A stretch of DNA of 64,000 nt, from assembly GCF_001971585.1 (NCBI RefSeq), contig NZ_CP019323.1, positions 1,912,053 to 1,976,052 of the forward strand, read 5' to 3'. Each line of letters starts with the position of its first letter. Within the stretch, counting starts at the first letter, position 1. Of this stretch, positions 30,388-38,612 are shown piece after piece. A program made the translations under genes and the position numbers. Source of the DNA: Companilactobacillus allii. GTDB lineage: Bacteria > Bacillota > Bacilli > Lactobacillales > Lactobacillaceae. The notes beneath the pieces are model-generated. The model did no database searches. It saw only the letters and a list, made by a program, of their open reading frames with translations, and was not told the origin of the DNA.

Positions 30388-31077
30388 GTGACTTTATTAT
30401 CGAATAGATTACAAGCCGTTTATCAAATGGTAGAAGCTGGAGCAAGAGTTGCCGATATTGGTTCCGATCATGCTTATTTACCAGTTGAATTAGTTGAAAC
30501 AAAAGTTGTTGACTACGCTATTGCCGGTGAAGTCGCAATTGGACCAATGTCTAGATCAAAAGAAGATGTTGAAAAATTTGGTTTAAGCAAAAAAATTGAT
30601 ATTAGACTCGGTGATGGATTAGCCGTTATTAATCGAGAAGATAAGATTGATACAGTGGTAATTGCCGGGATGGGTGGTATTTTGATTTGTGATATTTTAT
30701 CACGATCAACAATGGAACAACTGTCGAATGTCAATACATTGATTTTGCAGCCTAATATTGGTGAACCTTTAGTAAGACATTGGTTAATTGAACATGATTT
30801 TGAAATTATAGATGAAGACATTCTTTCTGAGGATCATCACGATTATGAAATTATTAAGGCACGTAAAAAAGCTTCAGTTGCAGGATTAACTGAGGCACAA
30901 TATTTAATGGGTCCAATTCTAATGACAAAAAAATCCGATGCCTTTATAAATAAATGGCAACGAAAATTGAATGGATACCGTAAGGCCGTTGATAATATGC
31001 ATAATGCAAAAAAAATTGATGAGACCAAGATAAATAGAATGAAACAATATATTAAATATGTTGAGGAGATTTTATAA
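30388..31077 (+). CDS. trmK: tRNA (adenine22-N1)-methyltransferase
   Basis: 229 residues with a GTG start (AGAGGATAAA upstream). TrmK methylates A22 in the D-loop of tRNA. The Rossmann SAM motif VADIGSDHAYLPVELV (about residue 20) and the family-specific IAGMGGILI and LILQPNIGEPLVRHWL (about 110) are clear, and the C-terminus is a coiled-coil helix. Its stop overlaps the start of the following nif3-like gene (TAATG), the usual trmK-yqfO pair. Confidence 0.95.
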   Translation: MTLLSNRLQAVYQMVEAGARVADIGSDHAYLPVELVETKVVDYAIAGEVAIGPMSRSKEDVEKFGLSKKIDIRLGDGLAVINREDKIDTVVIAGMGGILICDILSRSTMEQLSNVNTLILQPNIGEPLVRHWLIEHDFEIIDEDILSEDHHDYEIIKARKKASVAGLTEAQYLMGPILMTKKSDAFINKWQRKLNGYRKAVDNMHNAKKIDETKINRMKQYIKYVEEIL

Positions 31078-31868
31078 TGGTTAAAGTTCAAGATGTTATT
31101 GATCAGGTTGAAGAATATGCTCCATTATCAATTAAAATGGATGGAGATCCAACTGGATTTCAAATTGGTGATAGGACTCGTGAAGTTAATCGAGTAATGA
31201 CCACTTTGGATGTCAGACCAGAGGTCGTTCAAGAAGCTATCGATAAAAAAGTCGATTTGATCTTGGCACATCATCCCATTATGTTTAGAGCCGCAAAAAA
31301 TTTGGATTTATCATCGGCTCAAAATAAAATGTATAGTGATTTGTTAAAACACGATATTTCTGTTAATGCTTCTCATACTAATATGGATAAGGCACATGGT
31401 GGAATGAATGATTGGCTAATAGAAGAACTGAAATTGGAAAATATCAGTTATCTTGATCCAGATGATGAGTACTCGATTGGAAGAGTTGGTGAATTAGCTG
31501 AGCCAATGGACTTATTAGATTTTGCTAAAAAAGTTCGTGACACTTATAATCTACCTAATTTAAGATATGTTAAATCACAGTTTGGTCAACAAGTTAAAAA
31601 GGTCGCTATAATCGGTGGAGATGCCGGTAAGTTTTACCCTGAAGTAAAAGAGGTTGGTGCTGATACATTTATTACTGGAGATGTTTATTATCATACTGCC
31701 CACGATATGATGGCTAGCGGATTAAATGTTATTGATCCAGGACATCATATTGAAGCAATTTTTATTAAGAAAATGGCAGAATTGCTCAATAGTTGGAAAA
31801 AAGCTAATCATTGGGATATAGATATAGTACAATCAGAAGTAAGTACAGAACCATATAATTTTATTTAG
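31077..31868 (+). CDS. Nif3-like dinuclear metal-centre protein
   Basis: 263 residues, the short form without the inserted PII-like domain seen in some Bacillus homologues. Metal-binding motifs: LAHHPIMFRAAKN (about residue 63), ASHTNMDKAHGGMNDWL (about 98) and, near the C-terminus, ITGDVYYHTAHDM with DPGHHIEAIF. Possible GTP cyclohydrolase or hydrolase activity has been proposed for relatives, but its cellular role is not settled. Coupled to trmK by a one-base overlap. Confidence 0.92.
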   Translation: MVKVQDVIDQVEEYAPLSIKMDGDPTGFQIGDRTREVNRVMTTLDVRPEVVQEAIDKKVDLILAHHPIMFRAAKNLDLSSAQNKMYSDLLKHDISVNASHTNMDKAHGGMNDWLIEELKLENISYLDPDDEYSIGRVGELAEPMDLLDFAKKVRDTYNLPNLRYVKSQFGQQVKKVAIIGGDAGKFYPEVKEVGADTFITGDVYYHTAHDMMASGLNVIDPGHHIEAIFIKKMAELLNSWKKANHWDIDIVQSEVSTEPYNFI

Positions 31869-31881
31869 GGAGTGTGTGGAA

Positions 31882-33129
31882 ATGGCAATAAAATACGAAA
31901 AGTTAGTACCACGTTTCTTGGGTTATGTAAAACAAAATACTCGTTCTGATGAGAATTCAGATACAATTCCTTCAACAAAGAGACAAACGGTCTTTTTGAA
32001 TAAATTAGCTGATGAATTAAAAGGAATTGGTTTGAGTGATGTGAAAATCAATCCAGTTAATTCATACTTAACTGCTGAACTTCCATCAAATTTGAATTAC
32101 GATGTCCCAGTTCTTGGACTAATTTCTCATGTCGATACTGCTGACTTTAATTCAGAAGATATTAAACCCAAAATCGTAGAGAATTATGATGGAAAGAGTG
32201 TTATTAAACTTGATGAAGAGGGTAAGTATACCCTTGATCCTAAAGTCTTTCCTTCATTAAAAAATTATGGTGGTCAAACGCTTATTACAACTAGTGGTGA
32301 TACATTATTAGGCTCAGATGATAAGTCCGGTGTTACAGAGATTATTACAGCAATGGAATATTTGATTAATCATCCTGAAACAAAACATGGAAAAGTCAAA
32401 ATAGGATTGGGTCCTGATGAAGAAATCGGAACTGGTTCATTAAAATTTGACGTTGATGATTTTGGTGCAGACTTTGCATATACTGTCGATGGTGGACCTG
32501 TTGGACAACTAGAATATGAAACATTTAGTGCAGCAAGTTTAAAGGTTTATATTACTGGTAAAGACGTTCACCCGGGTTCCGCCAAAGATATTATGATTAA
32601 TGCAGTTAACATTGCTACTGAATTCCAAACAGCATTACCTGATGATGAAGTTCCTGAAAAGACTGATGGTCGTCAAGGATTCAATCATTTATTGGAAATC
32701 AAAGGTACTGTAGATAGTGCATATATGGATTATATCTTACGTGACTTTGACCGTGATGGATTGGAAGCTAGGAAGAACTTAGCAACCAAAATTGCCAAAT
32801 CACTGAATGATAAGTATGGTGAAGGGGTCGTTAGACTTGATATGCATGATGAATATTATAATATGATCGATGTTATCAAGGACCATATGGATGTTGTCAA
32901 GGTTGCCGAAAAGGCATTGAATAATCTTGGCATAACACCCGATGAAGAACCTGTACGTGGTGGTACTGATGGTTCCACAATTTCATTTATGGGTCTACCA
33001 ACACCAAACCTATTTGCTGGTGGTGAGAATATGCATGGACGCTTTGAATATGTAGCTGAAGAATCTATGGAAAAAGCAGTTGATGTAATTCTTGAAATCA
33101 TTAAAATCAATAAAGATAATAAAAAATAA
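31882..33129 (+). CDS. pepT: Peptidase T (tripeptide aminopeptidase)
   Basis: 415 residues from ATG 31882, 7 bases after GGGAGTG; a GTG at 31876 is less likely. PepT releases N-terminal residues from tripeptides, part of peptide nutrition. Di-zinc residues: SHVDTADF (about 86), GSDDKSG (about 142), PDEEIGTGS (about 177), the Asp of TVDGGPVGQ and the His of MHGRFEYVA at the C-terminus. Complete and of normal length, ending before a terminator. Confidence 0.96.
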   Translation: MAIKYEKLVPRFLGYVKQNTRSDENSDTIPSTKRQTVFLNKLADELKGIGLSDVKINPVNSYLTAELPSNLNYDVPVLGLISHVDTADFNSEDIKPKIVENYDGKSVIKLDEEGKYTLDPKVFPSLKNYGGQTLITTSGDTLLGSDDKSGVTEIITAMEYLINHPETKHGKVKIGLGPDEEIGTGSLKFDVDDFGADFAYTVDGGPVGQLEYETFSAASLKVYITGKDVHPGSAKDIMINAVNIATEFQTALPDDEVPEKTDGRQGFNHLLEIKGTVDSAYMDYILRDFDRDGLEARKNLATKIAKSLNDKYGEGVVRLDMHDEYYNMIDVIKDHMDVVKVAEKALNNLGITPDEEPVRGGTDGSTISFMGLPTPNLFAGGENMHGRFEYVAEESMEKAVDVILEIIKINKDNKK

Positions 33130-33152
33130 TTAGTTTTATATTTAAGTAGAAG

Positions 33153-33187
33153 ACACCTTTTGGATAAATTCCAAAGGGTGTTTTTTT
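33153..33187 (+). terminator. Rho-independent terminator after pepT
   Basis: ACACCTTTTGG pairs with CCAAAGGGTGT, followed by seven T residues. Confidence 0.85.
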
Positions 33188-33332
33188 ACATCCTAAGTAG
33201 CCATAATGGCAAAAATGAATAATTTACTAGAATTTTTAGTAAAAGGTGCTTCATTTGTCCAATAAGCTGATTTATACTGTATATATGAAGATAATAGTAT
33301 TTACTGCTGTTTATGGATATTTTCGACACAAT

Positions 33333-33381
33333 AAAAAGCGTTGATGCTACTGAATAGAATTCAGTAATATCAACGCTTTTT
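33333..33381. terminator. Long hairpin in the leader of the SLAP-C39 gene
   Basis: AAAAAGCGTTGAT, ACTGAA, then TTCAGT, ATCAACGCTTTTT form a near-perfect stem with one symmetric internal loop, ending in a T-run. It lies 37 bases before the start codon at 33418. No promoter is evident between it and the gene, so it probably sits in the mRNA leader. The stem is symmetric enough to work on either strand. Confidence 0.7.
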
Positions 33382-33404
33382 GTGGATTATTTTTTGATTT
33401 ATTA

Positions 33405-33413
33405 GGGGGGGGG
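33405..33413 (+). repeat. G9 homopolymer tract forming the ribosome-binding site
   Basis: Nine consecutive G residues lie between the leader and the ATG at 33418, with only AAGT in between. This tract must serve as the Shine-Dalgarno site. A G run of this length is unusual in such AT-rich DNA and is prone to slippage. Confidence 0.85.
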
Positions 33414-33417
33414 AAGT

Positions 33418-34614
33418 ATGAGATACAGAAGAAAACTACTTTATGCCACATTATTTACATCTAGTTGTCTATTTTCAACAAATATTGTTAAAGCAGATGA
33501 TGTTGAACCATTAGGAGAAAGTGTAGCTGTTAGTCAGAGTGCACCAAAAGAACCAACAACTAATGATCAAAGTTCAGCGTCTACTACGGAAGCTAATATA
33601 GATACAACTAGTGTAGATAAAACGACTGATAATAATACATCAGTTCAGACTCAAGATACACAAGTAAATCAAGCCACTAAACAAGTACAATACAAAGAAA
33701 ACTTGGATGGTGTCTATTCTACTAATGATCAGATTACTTATCTATATAAACAGGATGGTACGCAGGTTAAAAATCGTGCTTTGTCAGCAAATACATCTTG
33801 GTACACAGATAAACGCCAAACTATGAACGATGGATCTATTTATTATCATGTTGCTACTAATGAATTTGCTAACGGTAATGATGGTACTTATAAACCTTAT
33901 GTTCAAGCATTTTCTGGTAATGCCACCGTTGTTTATAAGGATGGATCCGATATTCATGATTTTGAAGGTTACGGCAATAAAGCTACTTATGTTGGCAATA
34001 ATTTACAAACAGGAAGCAGTTGGAAAATAAGTAATCACGCCAAAATTGGTAATAAAGAATGGTATCAGATTGGTAGTAATACTTGGGTACCTCAAGATTA
34101 CATCGTGGTTAATGATGGTCAATATGAGGATGCTGATTGGATATCAGGTGTACCACTTATTTCTCAGCGTCCAGAATTACCAAATGGTTGTGAGATTACG
34201 GCTGTAACAATGATGTTGCAATATGCAGGTGCCAATGTTGACAAGATGCAGATGGCTAGGGAGATGCCAAGAAGTAGTAATTCGGATTACGGGTATATTG
34301 GTCAACCTTGGAATGGAACAGGTATTACTATTTTCCCACCAGCTCTTATGAACTTAGTAGAAAAATATACAGGTACTGCTAAGAACTTAACAGGTCAGGG
34401 GTTTGATGCTATCAAGTATCAAATCAATATTGGTCATCCAGTGGTGACTTGGAATACACTACATGGTTTTCCTTATCATGCTTTGGTTGTTACTGGTTAT
34501 GATTCAAAGTACGTTTATTACAACGATTGTTGGACTGATCAGACAACACAAATGGGAATTAATCAATTTATCAATAATTGGGATACACAAAAAAGACGAG
34601 CAATTAGTTATTAA
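33418..34614 (+). CDS. Secreted SLAP-domain protein with C39-like cysteine peptidase domain
   Basis: 398 residues. Signal peptide about 1-26 (basic RYRRK, hydrophobic core, VKADD cleavage region), then a Ser/Thr/Gln-rich linker to about 90. Two wall-binding SLAP-like repeats follow (YLYKQDGTQVKNRALSANT at about 104, and about 160-235, ending WVPQDYIVV). A C39_2-type papain-like domain occupies about 240-398, with candidate catalytic residues Cys in LPNGCEITAV (about 259), His in FPYHALVVTGYD (about 358) and the YYNDCW segment. Likely exported and wall-associated. The substrate (wall peptide or protein) is unknown. A related SLAP gene follows after 15 bases. Confidence 0.85.
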   Translation: MRYRRKLLYATLFTSSCLFSTNIVKADDVEPLGESVAVSQSAPKEPTTNDQSSASTTEANIDTTSVDKTTDNNTSVQTQDTQVNQATKQVQYKENLDGVYSTNDQITYLYKQDGTQVKNRALSANTSWYTDKRQTMNDGSIYYHVATNEFANGNDGTYKPYVQAFSGNATVVYKDGSDIHDFEGYGNKATYVGNNLQTGSSWKISNHAKIGNKEWYQIGSNTWVPQDYIVVNDGQYEDADWISGVPLISQRPELPNGCEITAVTMMLQYAGANVDKMQMAREMPRSSNSDYGYIGQPWNGTGITIFPPALMNLVEKYTGTAKNLTGQGFDAIKYQINIGHPVVTWNTLHGFPYHALVVTGYDSKYVYYNDCWTDQTTQMGINQFINNWDTQKRRAISY

Positions 34615-34629
34615 GAGGGAAATTTATAA

Positions 34630-36090
34630 ATGAAGAATAGAGCTAAATTAGTAATGATTTGTGGTTTTGCATTAACAACCTTTCTAGCAGTTCAACAAAA
34701 TGTAAAGGCCGATACAATCGATTCACAGCAAATTGAAAACGTAAATGTTAATGGTGTACCGAACGATAATACTCAGGTGGCACAATCTACAGTGCAAGAT
34801 TCAGATACGATTCAAAATTCAAGTAATAATGATAACGCATCGTCAAATGATACTACTAAAGACGCATCTGTGAATACAGAAATACCTCAAACTTCAAGTA
34901 GCGATACACAAGGTAATTCAGCTTCCACACAGGCCGATTCGAATGCGACAAATGTTACACAGATTGATGGAGTAGTTCAAACTAATAAAGTAACTTATTT
35001 ATATACGCAAGACGGATCTCAAGTTAAGAATCGTGCTTTAGGGGCTAATACTCCTTGGATAACTGACCGTATGTTGAATCTAAATGGTTCAAAGTATTAT
35101 CGGGTTGCTACCAATGAATACACAAATAGTAATGATGTAACTATTCAATACGGTGAATCAAATGCTGGTGTAGTTCGTGTTAAGCAAGATGGGGGAGCTA
35201 ATTACAAACAAGTAGATAGTGGCTTTATTAGAAATGGTCAGCCTAACCAAGCTCCTAGTTCAGTTTGGAAGTATAACAAGACAGATAATTCTAATGGATT
35301 GACATACTATCAAATTGCTAATAATGATTGGTTGGACAGTGATGATGCCACAATTGCTCCAGCATATCAAAATCCCAATAGTTGGCTACAGATTCAAAAT
35401 ACTCAAATTCAACCATCCGGTGGTTCAGTAGGTTATGACTTATACAACGGTGTTGAAGGAATTAAGACTTATTTAGTTAGAAAGTATTTTGGTTATTCTA
35501 ATTCACACACAATATATGATAGTTCAGTTGCTTCATCAGTTAGAAATTTTCAATCGCGTAATGGACTAGCTGTTACAGGTATCGTTAACTTAGATACTTG
35601 GAAGGCTATGGGTTACTCAGAGGCTGATTGGTATGGTATTGATTCATACGTAGCTCCTCTTCAAACAAGTATTACAAGTACTCGCTCTGATCACATTGAA
35701 GCAATGATTAAATATATGGGCAAATCTTGGGTTTCTGGTGCTGCCTCAATGCCAGCTTATGGTGTTGATTGTTCTGGATTAGTTACTCAAGCACTGTATG
35801 CTACGGGTATTGATTCAGCTCCAATTTCAAATATTCAACATGCACAACCAGGACATGAATGGAATAGTCGTGATTATTGGGCAGATAATAGACTTCCTCG
35901 TGTCAATTTCAATAGTCGTCAACGGGGAGACTTGATCTTTTTTGCAGACCCATCAACAGGCGTCGTATGGCATGTCGGTATTTTGTTGAATGCAGATACA
36001 ATGATTGAATCATGGCCATTTGCTGTTCAAGAACATTCAATCTATTCTTCACGTGGAACTATTGTTGGGGTCAAACGTGTCTTTTCTTAA
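34630..36090 (+). CDS. Secreted SLAP-domain NlpC/P60 peptidoglycan endopeptidase
   Basis: 486 residues. Signal peptide about 1-28 (ends near VKADT), a low-complexity Ser/Thr/Asn/Gln linker to about 115, and a SLAP-like module whose YLYTQDGSQVKNRALGANT nearly copies the preceding protein. A second module (about 180-240), a peptidoglycan-binding domain (VRNFQSRNGLAVTGIVNLDTW, about 300-330) and a C-terminal NlpC/P60 domain follow, with catalytic Cys in YGVDCSGLVTQAL (about 378) and His in VVWHVGILLN (about 450). It would cleave stem peptides. Probably one transcript with the C39-like gene (15-base gap, GAGGGAAA ribosome-binding site). Confidence 0.92.
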   Translation: MKNRAKLVMICGFALTTFLAVQQNVKADTIDSQQIENVNVNGVPNDNTQVAQSTVQDSDTIQNSSNNDNASSNDTTKDASVNTEIPQTSSSDTQGNSASTQADSNATNVTQIDGVVQTNKVTYLYTQDGSQVKNRALGANTPWITDRMLNLNGSKYYRVATNEYTNSNDVTIQYGESNAGVVRVKQDGGANYKQVDSGFIRNGQPNQAPSSVWKYNKTDNSNGLTYYQIANNDWLDSDDATIAPAYQNPNSWLQIQNTQIQPSGGSVGYDLYNGVEGIKTYLVRKYFGYSNSHTIYDSSVASSVRNFQSRNGLAVTGIVNLDTWKAMGYSEADWYGIDSYVAPLQTSITSTRSDHIEAMIKYMGKSWVSGAASMPAYGVDCSGLVTQALYATGIDSAPISNIQHAQPGHEWNSRDYWADNRLPRVNFNSRQRGDLIFFADPSTGVVWHVGILLNADTMIESWPFAVQEHSIYSSRGTIVGVKRVFS

Positions 36091-36117
36091 TCAGTAAATA
36101 TAACAAATAGTAGGTTT

Positions 36118-36156
36118 AAAAAGCATTTAGATTATGAGATAATTTAGGTGCTTTTT
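36118..36156 (+). terminator. Rho-independent terminator after the NlpC/P60 gene
   Basis: AAAAAGCA pairs with TGCTTTTT around a long AT-rich loop and is followed by ATTTTG. Weaker than the other terminators here. Confidence 0.55.
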
Positions 36157-36236
36157 ATTTTGTATAAGTTTAGGTTTGAAGTCAATATGAAGTAAAAATT
36201 AGACGTTTAATCGTCGGATGAATAAGGAGAAAAATT

Positions 36237-36422
36237 ATGCCATTAGTACATATCGAACTTATTGAAGGTCGCAGTCAAGATCAACTTAAGACATTAGTTA
36301 AGGATGTGACAGATGCTATCGTTAAAGATACTGGTGCACCTGCAGAACATGTTCACGTTATTTTAAATGAAATGAAAAAAGACCGTTACGCAGTTGGCGG
36401 AGTTTTAAAAAGTGATGAGTAA
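36237..36422 (+). CDS. 4-oxalocrotonate tautomerase family enzyme
   Basis: 61 residues, the standard size of a 4-OT monomer. After methionine removal, Pro2 ([13 protein letters not shown]) becomes the catalytic general base. The Arg near position 11-12 and the C-terminal beta segment are in place. The family interconverts keto and enol forms of small acids, and the natural substrate in lactobacilli is unknown. AAGGAGAAAAATT precedes the ATG. Stand-alone gene. Confidence 0.9.
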   Translation: MPLVHIELIEGRSQDQLKTLVKDVTDAIVKDTGAPAEHVHVILNEMKKDRYAVGGVLKSDE

Positions 36423-36441
36423 TTCTTAGTTTCTAAATTAG

Positions 36442-36480
36442 GCCTGTATTTGCTAAGAGCAAGTATGGGCTTTTTATTTT
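36442..36480 (+). terminator. Rho-independent terminator after the tautomerase gene
   Basis: GCCTGTATTTGC pairs with GCAAGTATGGGC (with G-U pairs), followed by TTTTTATTTT. Its T-run reaches to within 14 bases of the next start codon. Confidence 0.8.
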
Positions 36481-36493
36481 GTTAGGAGATATT

Positions 36494-37690
36494 ATGTTAG
36501 ACTCAGTTTTACCAAATAAACATCTTACTGATGAGCAGCAAGATGTTTTTAAGAAGATATTGGCATTTTGTAAAAGTAACTCTGCTAACCAGGTGAAGGG
36601 ACTATTTCAATTAAATGGGGATGCAGGAACCGGCAAAAGTGTAATATTGACACAATTGTTTTTGACAATTGAACAAAATGCCAAAAAAGATGGATCAGAT
36701 AATTATTTTTTGGTTAATCATCCTGAGTTATTGAAAGTATATCAAGATAATGCTACTGAATTTTCTGTATTACGAAAAAATAGATTCTTGCGGCCAACTA
36801 GTTTTATTAATACTATGAATAAGAATAATAAAACGGCAGATATTGTTGTTATTGATGAAGCTCATTTGTTATTAAGTGAAACGGATAAATATAATAATTT
36901 TGAACAAAATAATCAACTTGAAGAGATTATAAAATTAGCAAGGACAGTAATTATTGTTTATGATGAGAATCAAGTTTTGAAATTAAAAAGTTATTGGTCA
37001 CAGGAAGTGATTGATAATTTGGTAAAACGTTTTGAATTACAATACGAGATGAGTACATTACGTAATCAAATGCGTATGCTGGCACCAGATTCAGTCATAA
37101 ATTGGATTAATGATTTGACTAGGAACTTAAAAATAAATCCAATTTATTCGAATAATACAGAATATATCGACGGATCTACTAAAAACTATAAATTTAGGAT
37201 TTACAATGATGCGGAAAAAATGTATCAGCAGATATGTCGCGATAATGATAATTATAAAAGATCTAGGATAGTAGCGACTGCAGATTATCCTTCAACGTTG
37301 GATGGTAATAAACATTACGTTAACGAGGGGAATTTCCATCTTCCTTGGGATCAGTATAATTACGATAAAATAACTTGGGCACAAAAGGATTCAACTATTA
37401 ATGAAATTGGTTCAATTTATACGGTGCAAGGTTTTGACTTGAATTACGTTGGTGTAATAATGGGGCCATCGATTGAATACGCCGGGGATGGTAAGATACG
37501 TATCAATATTGATGCATACGAAGATCAAGAGGCGTTTAAAAAACGTCATAATAATGATTTGGTAGATATTTATGATGCAAAAGAAGCGATAATTCTTAAT
37601 TCGATGAATGTATTACTTAAACGTGGAGTTAAAGGAGTGTATATTTACTTTCATGATTCACGCATATATGATTTTTTGGAGAAAAGCTAA
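36494..37690 (+). CDS. DUF2075-type P-loop NTPase (helicase-like)
   Basis: 398 residues from ATG 36494 (TAGGAG upstream). Walker A GDAGTGKSVILTQL (about residue 43) and Walker B IVVIDEAHLLLSE (about 123) are clear. Later elements include a superfamily I-like LRNQMRM (about 192) and the C-terminal TVQGFDLNYVGVIMGP (about 314), typical of DUF2075. Such proteins usually carry or accompany a nuclease or another effector. This one has neither, and its neighbours are unrelated. Known relatives are poorly characterised. A role in nucleic-acid remodelling or defence is possible but not shown. Confidence 0.85.
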   Translation: MLDSVLPNKHLTDEQQDVFKKILAFCKSNSANQVKGLFQLNGDAGTGKSVILTQLFLTIEQNAKKDGSDNYFLVNHPELLKVYQDNATEFSVLRKNRFLRPTSFINTMNKNNKTADIVVIDEAHLLLSETDKYNNFEQNNQLEEIIKLARTVIIVYDENQVLKLKSYWSQEVIDNLVKRFELQYEMSTLRNQMRMLAPDSVINWINDLTRNLKINPIYSNNTEYIDGSTKNYKFRIYNDAEKMYQQICRDNDNYKRSRIVATADYPSTLDGNKHYVNEGNFHLPWDQYNYDKITWAQKDSTINEIGSIYTVQGFDLNYVGVIMGPSIEYAGDGKIRINIDAYEDQEAFKKRHNNDLVDIYDAKEAIILNSMNVLLKRGVKGVYIYFHDSRIYDFLEKS

Positions 37691-37706
37691 GGCTTTTCTT
37701 TTTTTG
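37680..37706 (+). terminator. Rho-independent terminator overlapping a stop codon
   Basis: AGAAAAGC and GGCTTTTCT pair around a 3-base loop that is itself the TAA stop of the DUF2075 gene, followed by a T-run. Confidence 0.75.
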
Positions 37707-38481
37707 TGGCATAGAGGTTACATAATTTAAGTTATACGAAGCCGTATTCTAAGAGTACAATTCAATTTTGCTTTTGTCTTAAAGTTGATCGTTGAAGAGT
37801 AGTAATGAGAATTACGCAATACATGTACATCTTAACTTTCGCTTTAAAATTCTAATGAGTACTAAAGAAGATGTTGATATTATTAGCAAGGTCAAATTGT
37901 TTAATCCATTCAAATTTATAGTAGATAACATTCTTATATTGCTATTACAATTTTGGTGAGAAAATTCAGTGATCCATTTTTTTGAGTAACTTGAATATTA
38001 GATTATTATAGCCAATTAATTGTAGTAGGGGAGTTTGATTTAAATGTGAATTTGGAATCAATCATGTATTTATTTTGGTGATGCTATTCTTACATATGAC
38101 AGAAAATTTTTAACAATTTTATGAGCTAGTTTGATAATCAAGAATCTAGTAGTTCATTGCATAAGCATAAAAGTATACTTTCTAAGTATTGCTTTACTAT
38201 CACAACATAATGTTGCGTAAAGCAGAATGAATTAATTGTTGATTATTGATTCACCATATTAATACAACACATTGTATTTGGACAATTAACCATCTATCTT
38301 TGATATTATTCATATTACTGATTCAACTTTATAGTACTGCTGAATTAGAAAACAATTCGGATAAAGCTTGTGATAACAAGTGGTTGTTGTTGGAGTTAAT
38401 AGGGTATTTAAGATTCTTTGACAGTTGATTTACCTTAATAGTTGAAATTTATATTGCTATATTGTAGGACTTTGCAGTATG
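37707..38481. other. Long intergenic stretch of unknown content with small ORFs
   Basis: About 0.78 kb with no gene of normal size on either strand. Two overlapping short ORFs (37805-37855, 16 codons, preceded by GAAGAG; and 37854-37958, 34 codons, joined as TAATG) encode hydrophobic peptides. The longer has a polar start (MSTKEDVDIISK) and a hydrophobic end (FIVDNILILLLQFW). Many other frames are broken by stops. It may hold a peptide gene, an RNA, or decayed coding DNA. A TATATTGTAGGAC motif lies at 38458-38470. Confidence 0.4.
38458..38470 (+). promoter_or_regulatory. Candidate operator, copy 1 of a 13-bp shared site
   Basis: TATATTGTAGGAC is repeated identically at 40138-40150 upstream of the HTH-TPR regulator gene. 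Its first nine bases recur inverted (TACAATATA) at 38575-38583, just downstream of the TetR-gene promoter. Probably a regulator binding site. Inference. Confidence 0.45.
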
Positions 38482-38510
38482 TTTCACTTCAATGGATGAT
38501 GTGGTATAAT
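38482..38510 (+). promoter_or_regulatory. Promoter of the TetR-family gene
   Basis: Extended -10 TGGTATAAT (TATAAT at 38505-38510) with a TTTCAC -35 box 17 bases upstream. It lies between the direct and inverted TATATTGTA sites, as expected for a regulated promoter. Confidence 0.55.
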
Positions 38511-38612
38511 CTATTTAAACATACATGGTGTTGCTTAGAGAATGTAATAGATTATCACGAATATAGCAGCACTTTACAATATACGACGTAACGTTGGATT
38601 AGTGAGGATATT

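Noticed and set aside
38246-38428. 60-codon + strand ORF in the long intergenic stretch
   Set aside because: Codon pattern and the missing ribosome-binding site give no support. It is kept only as part of the unexplained region.
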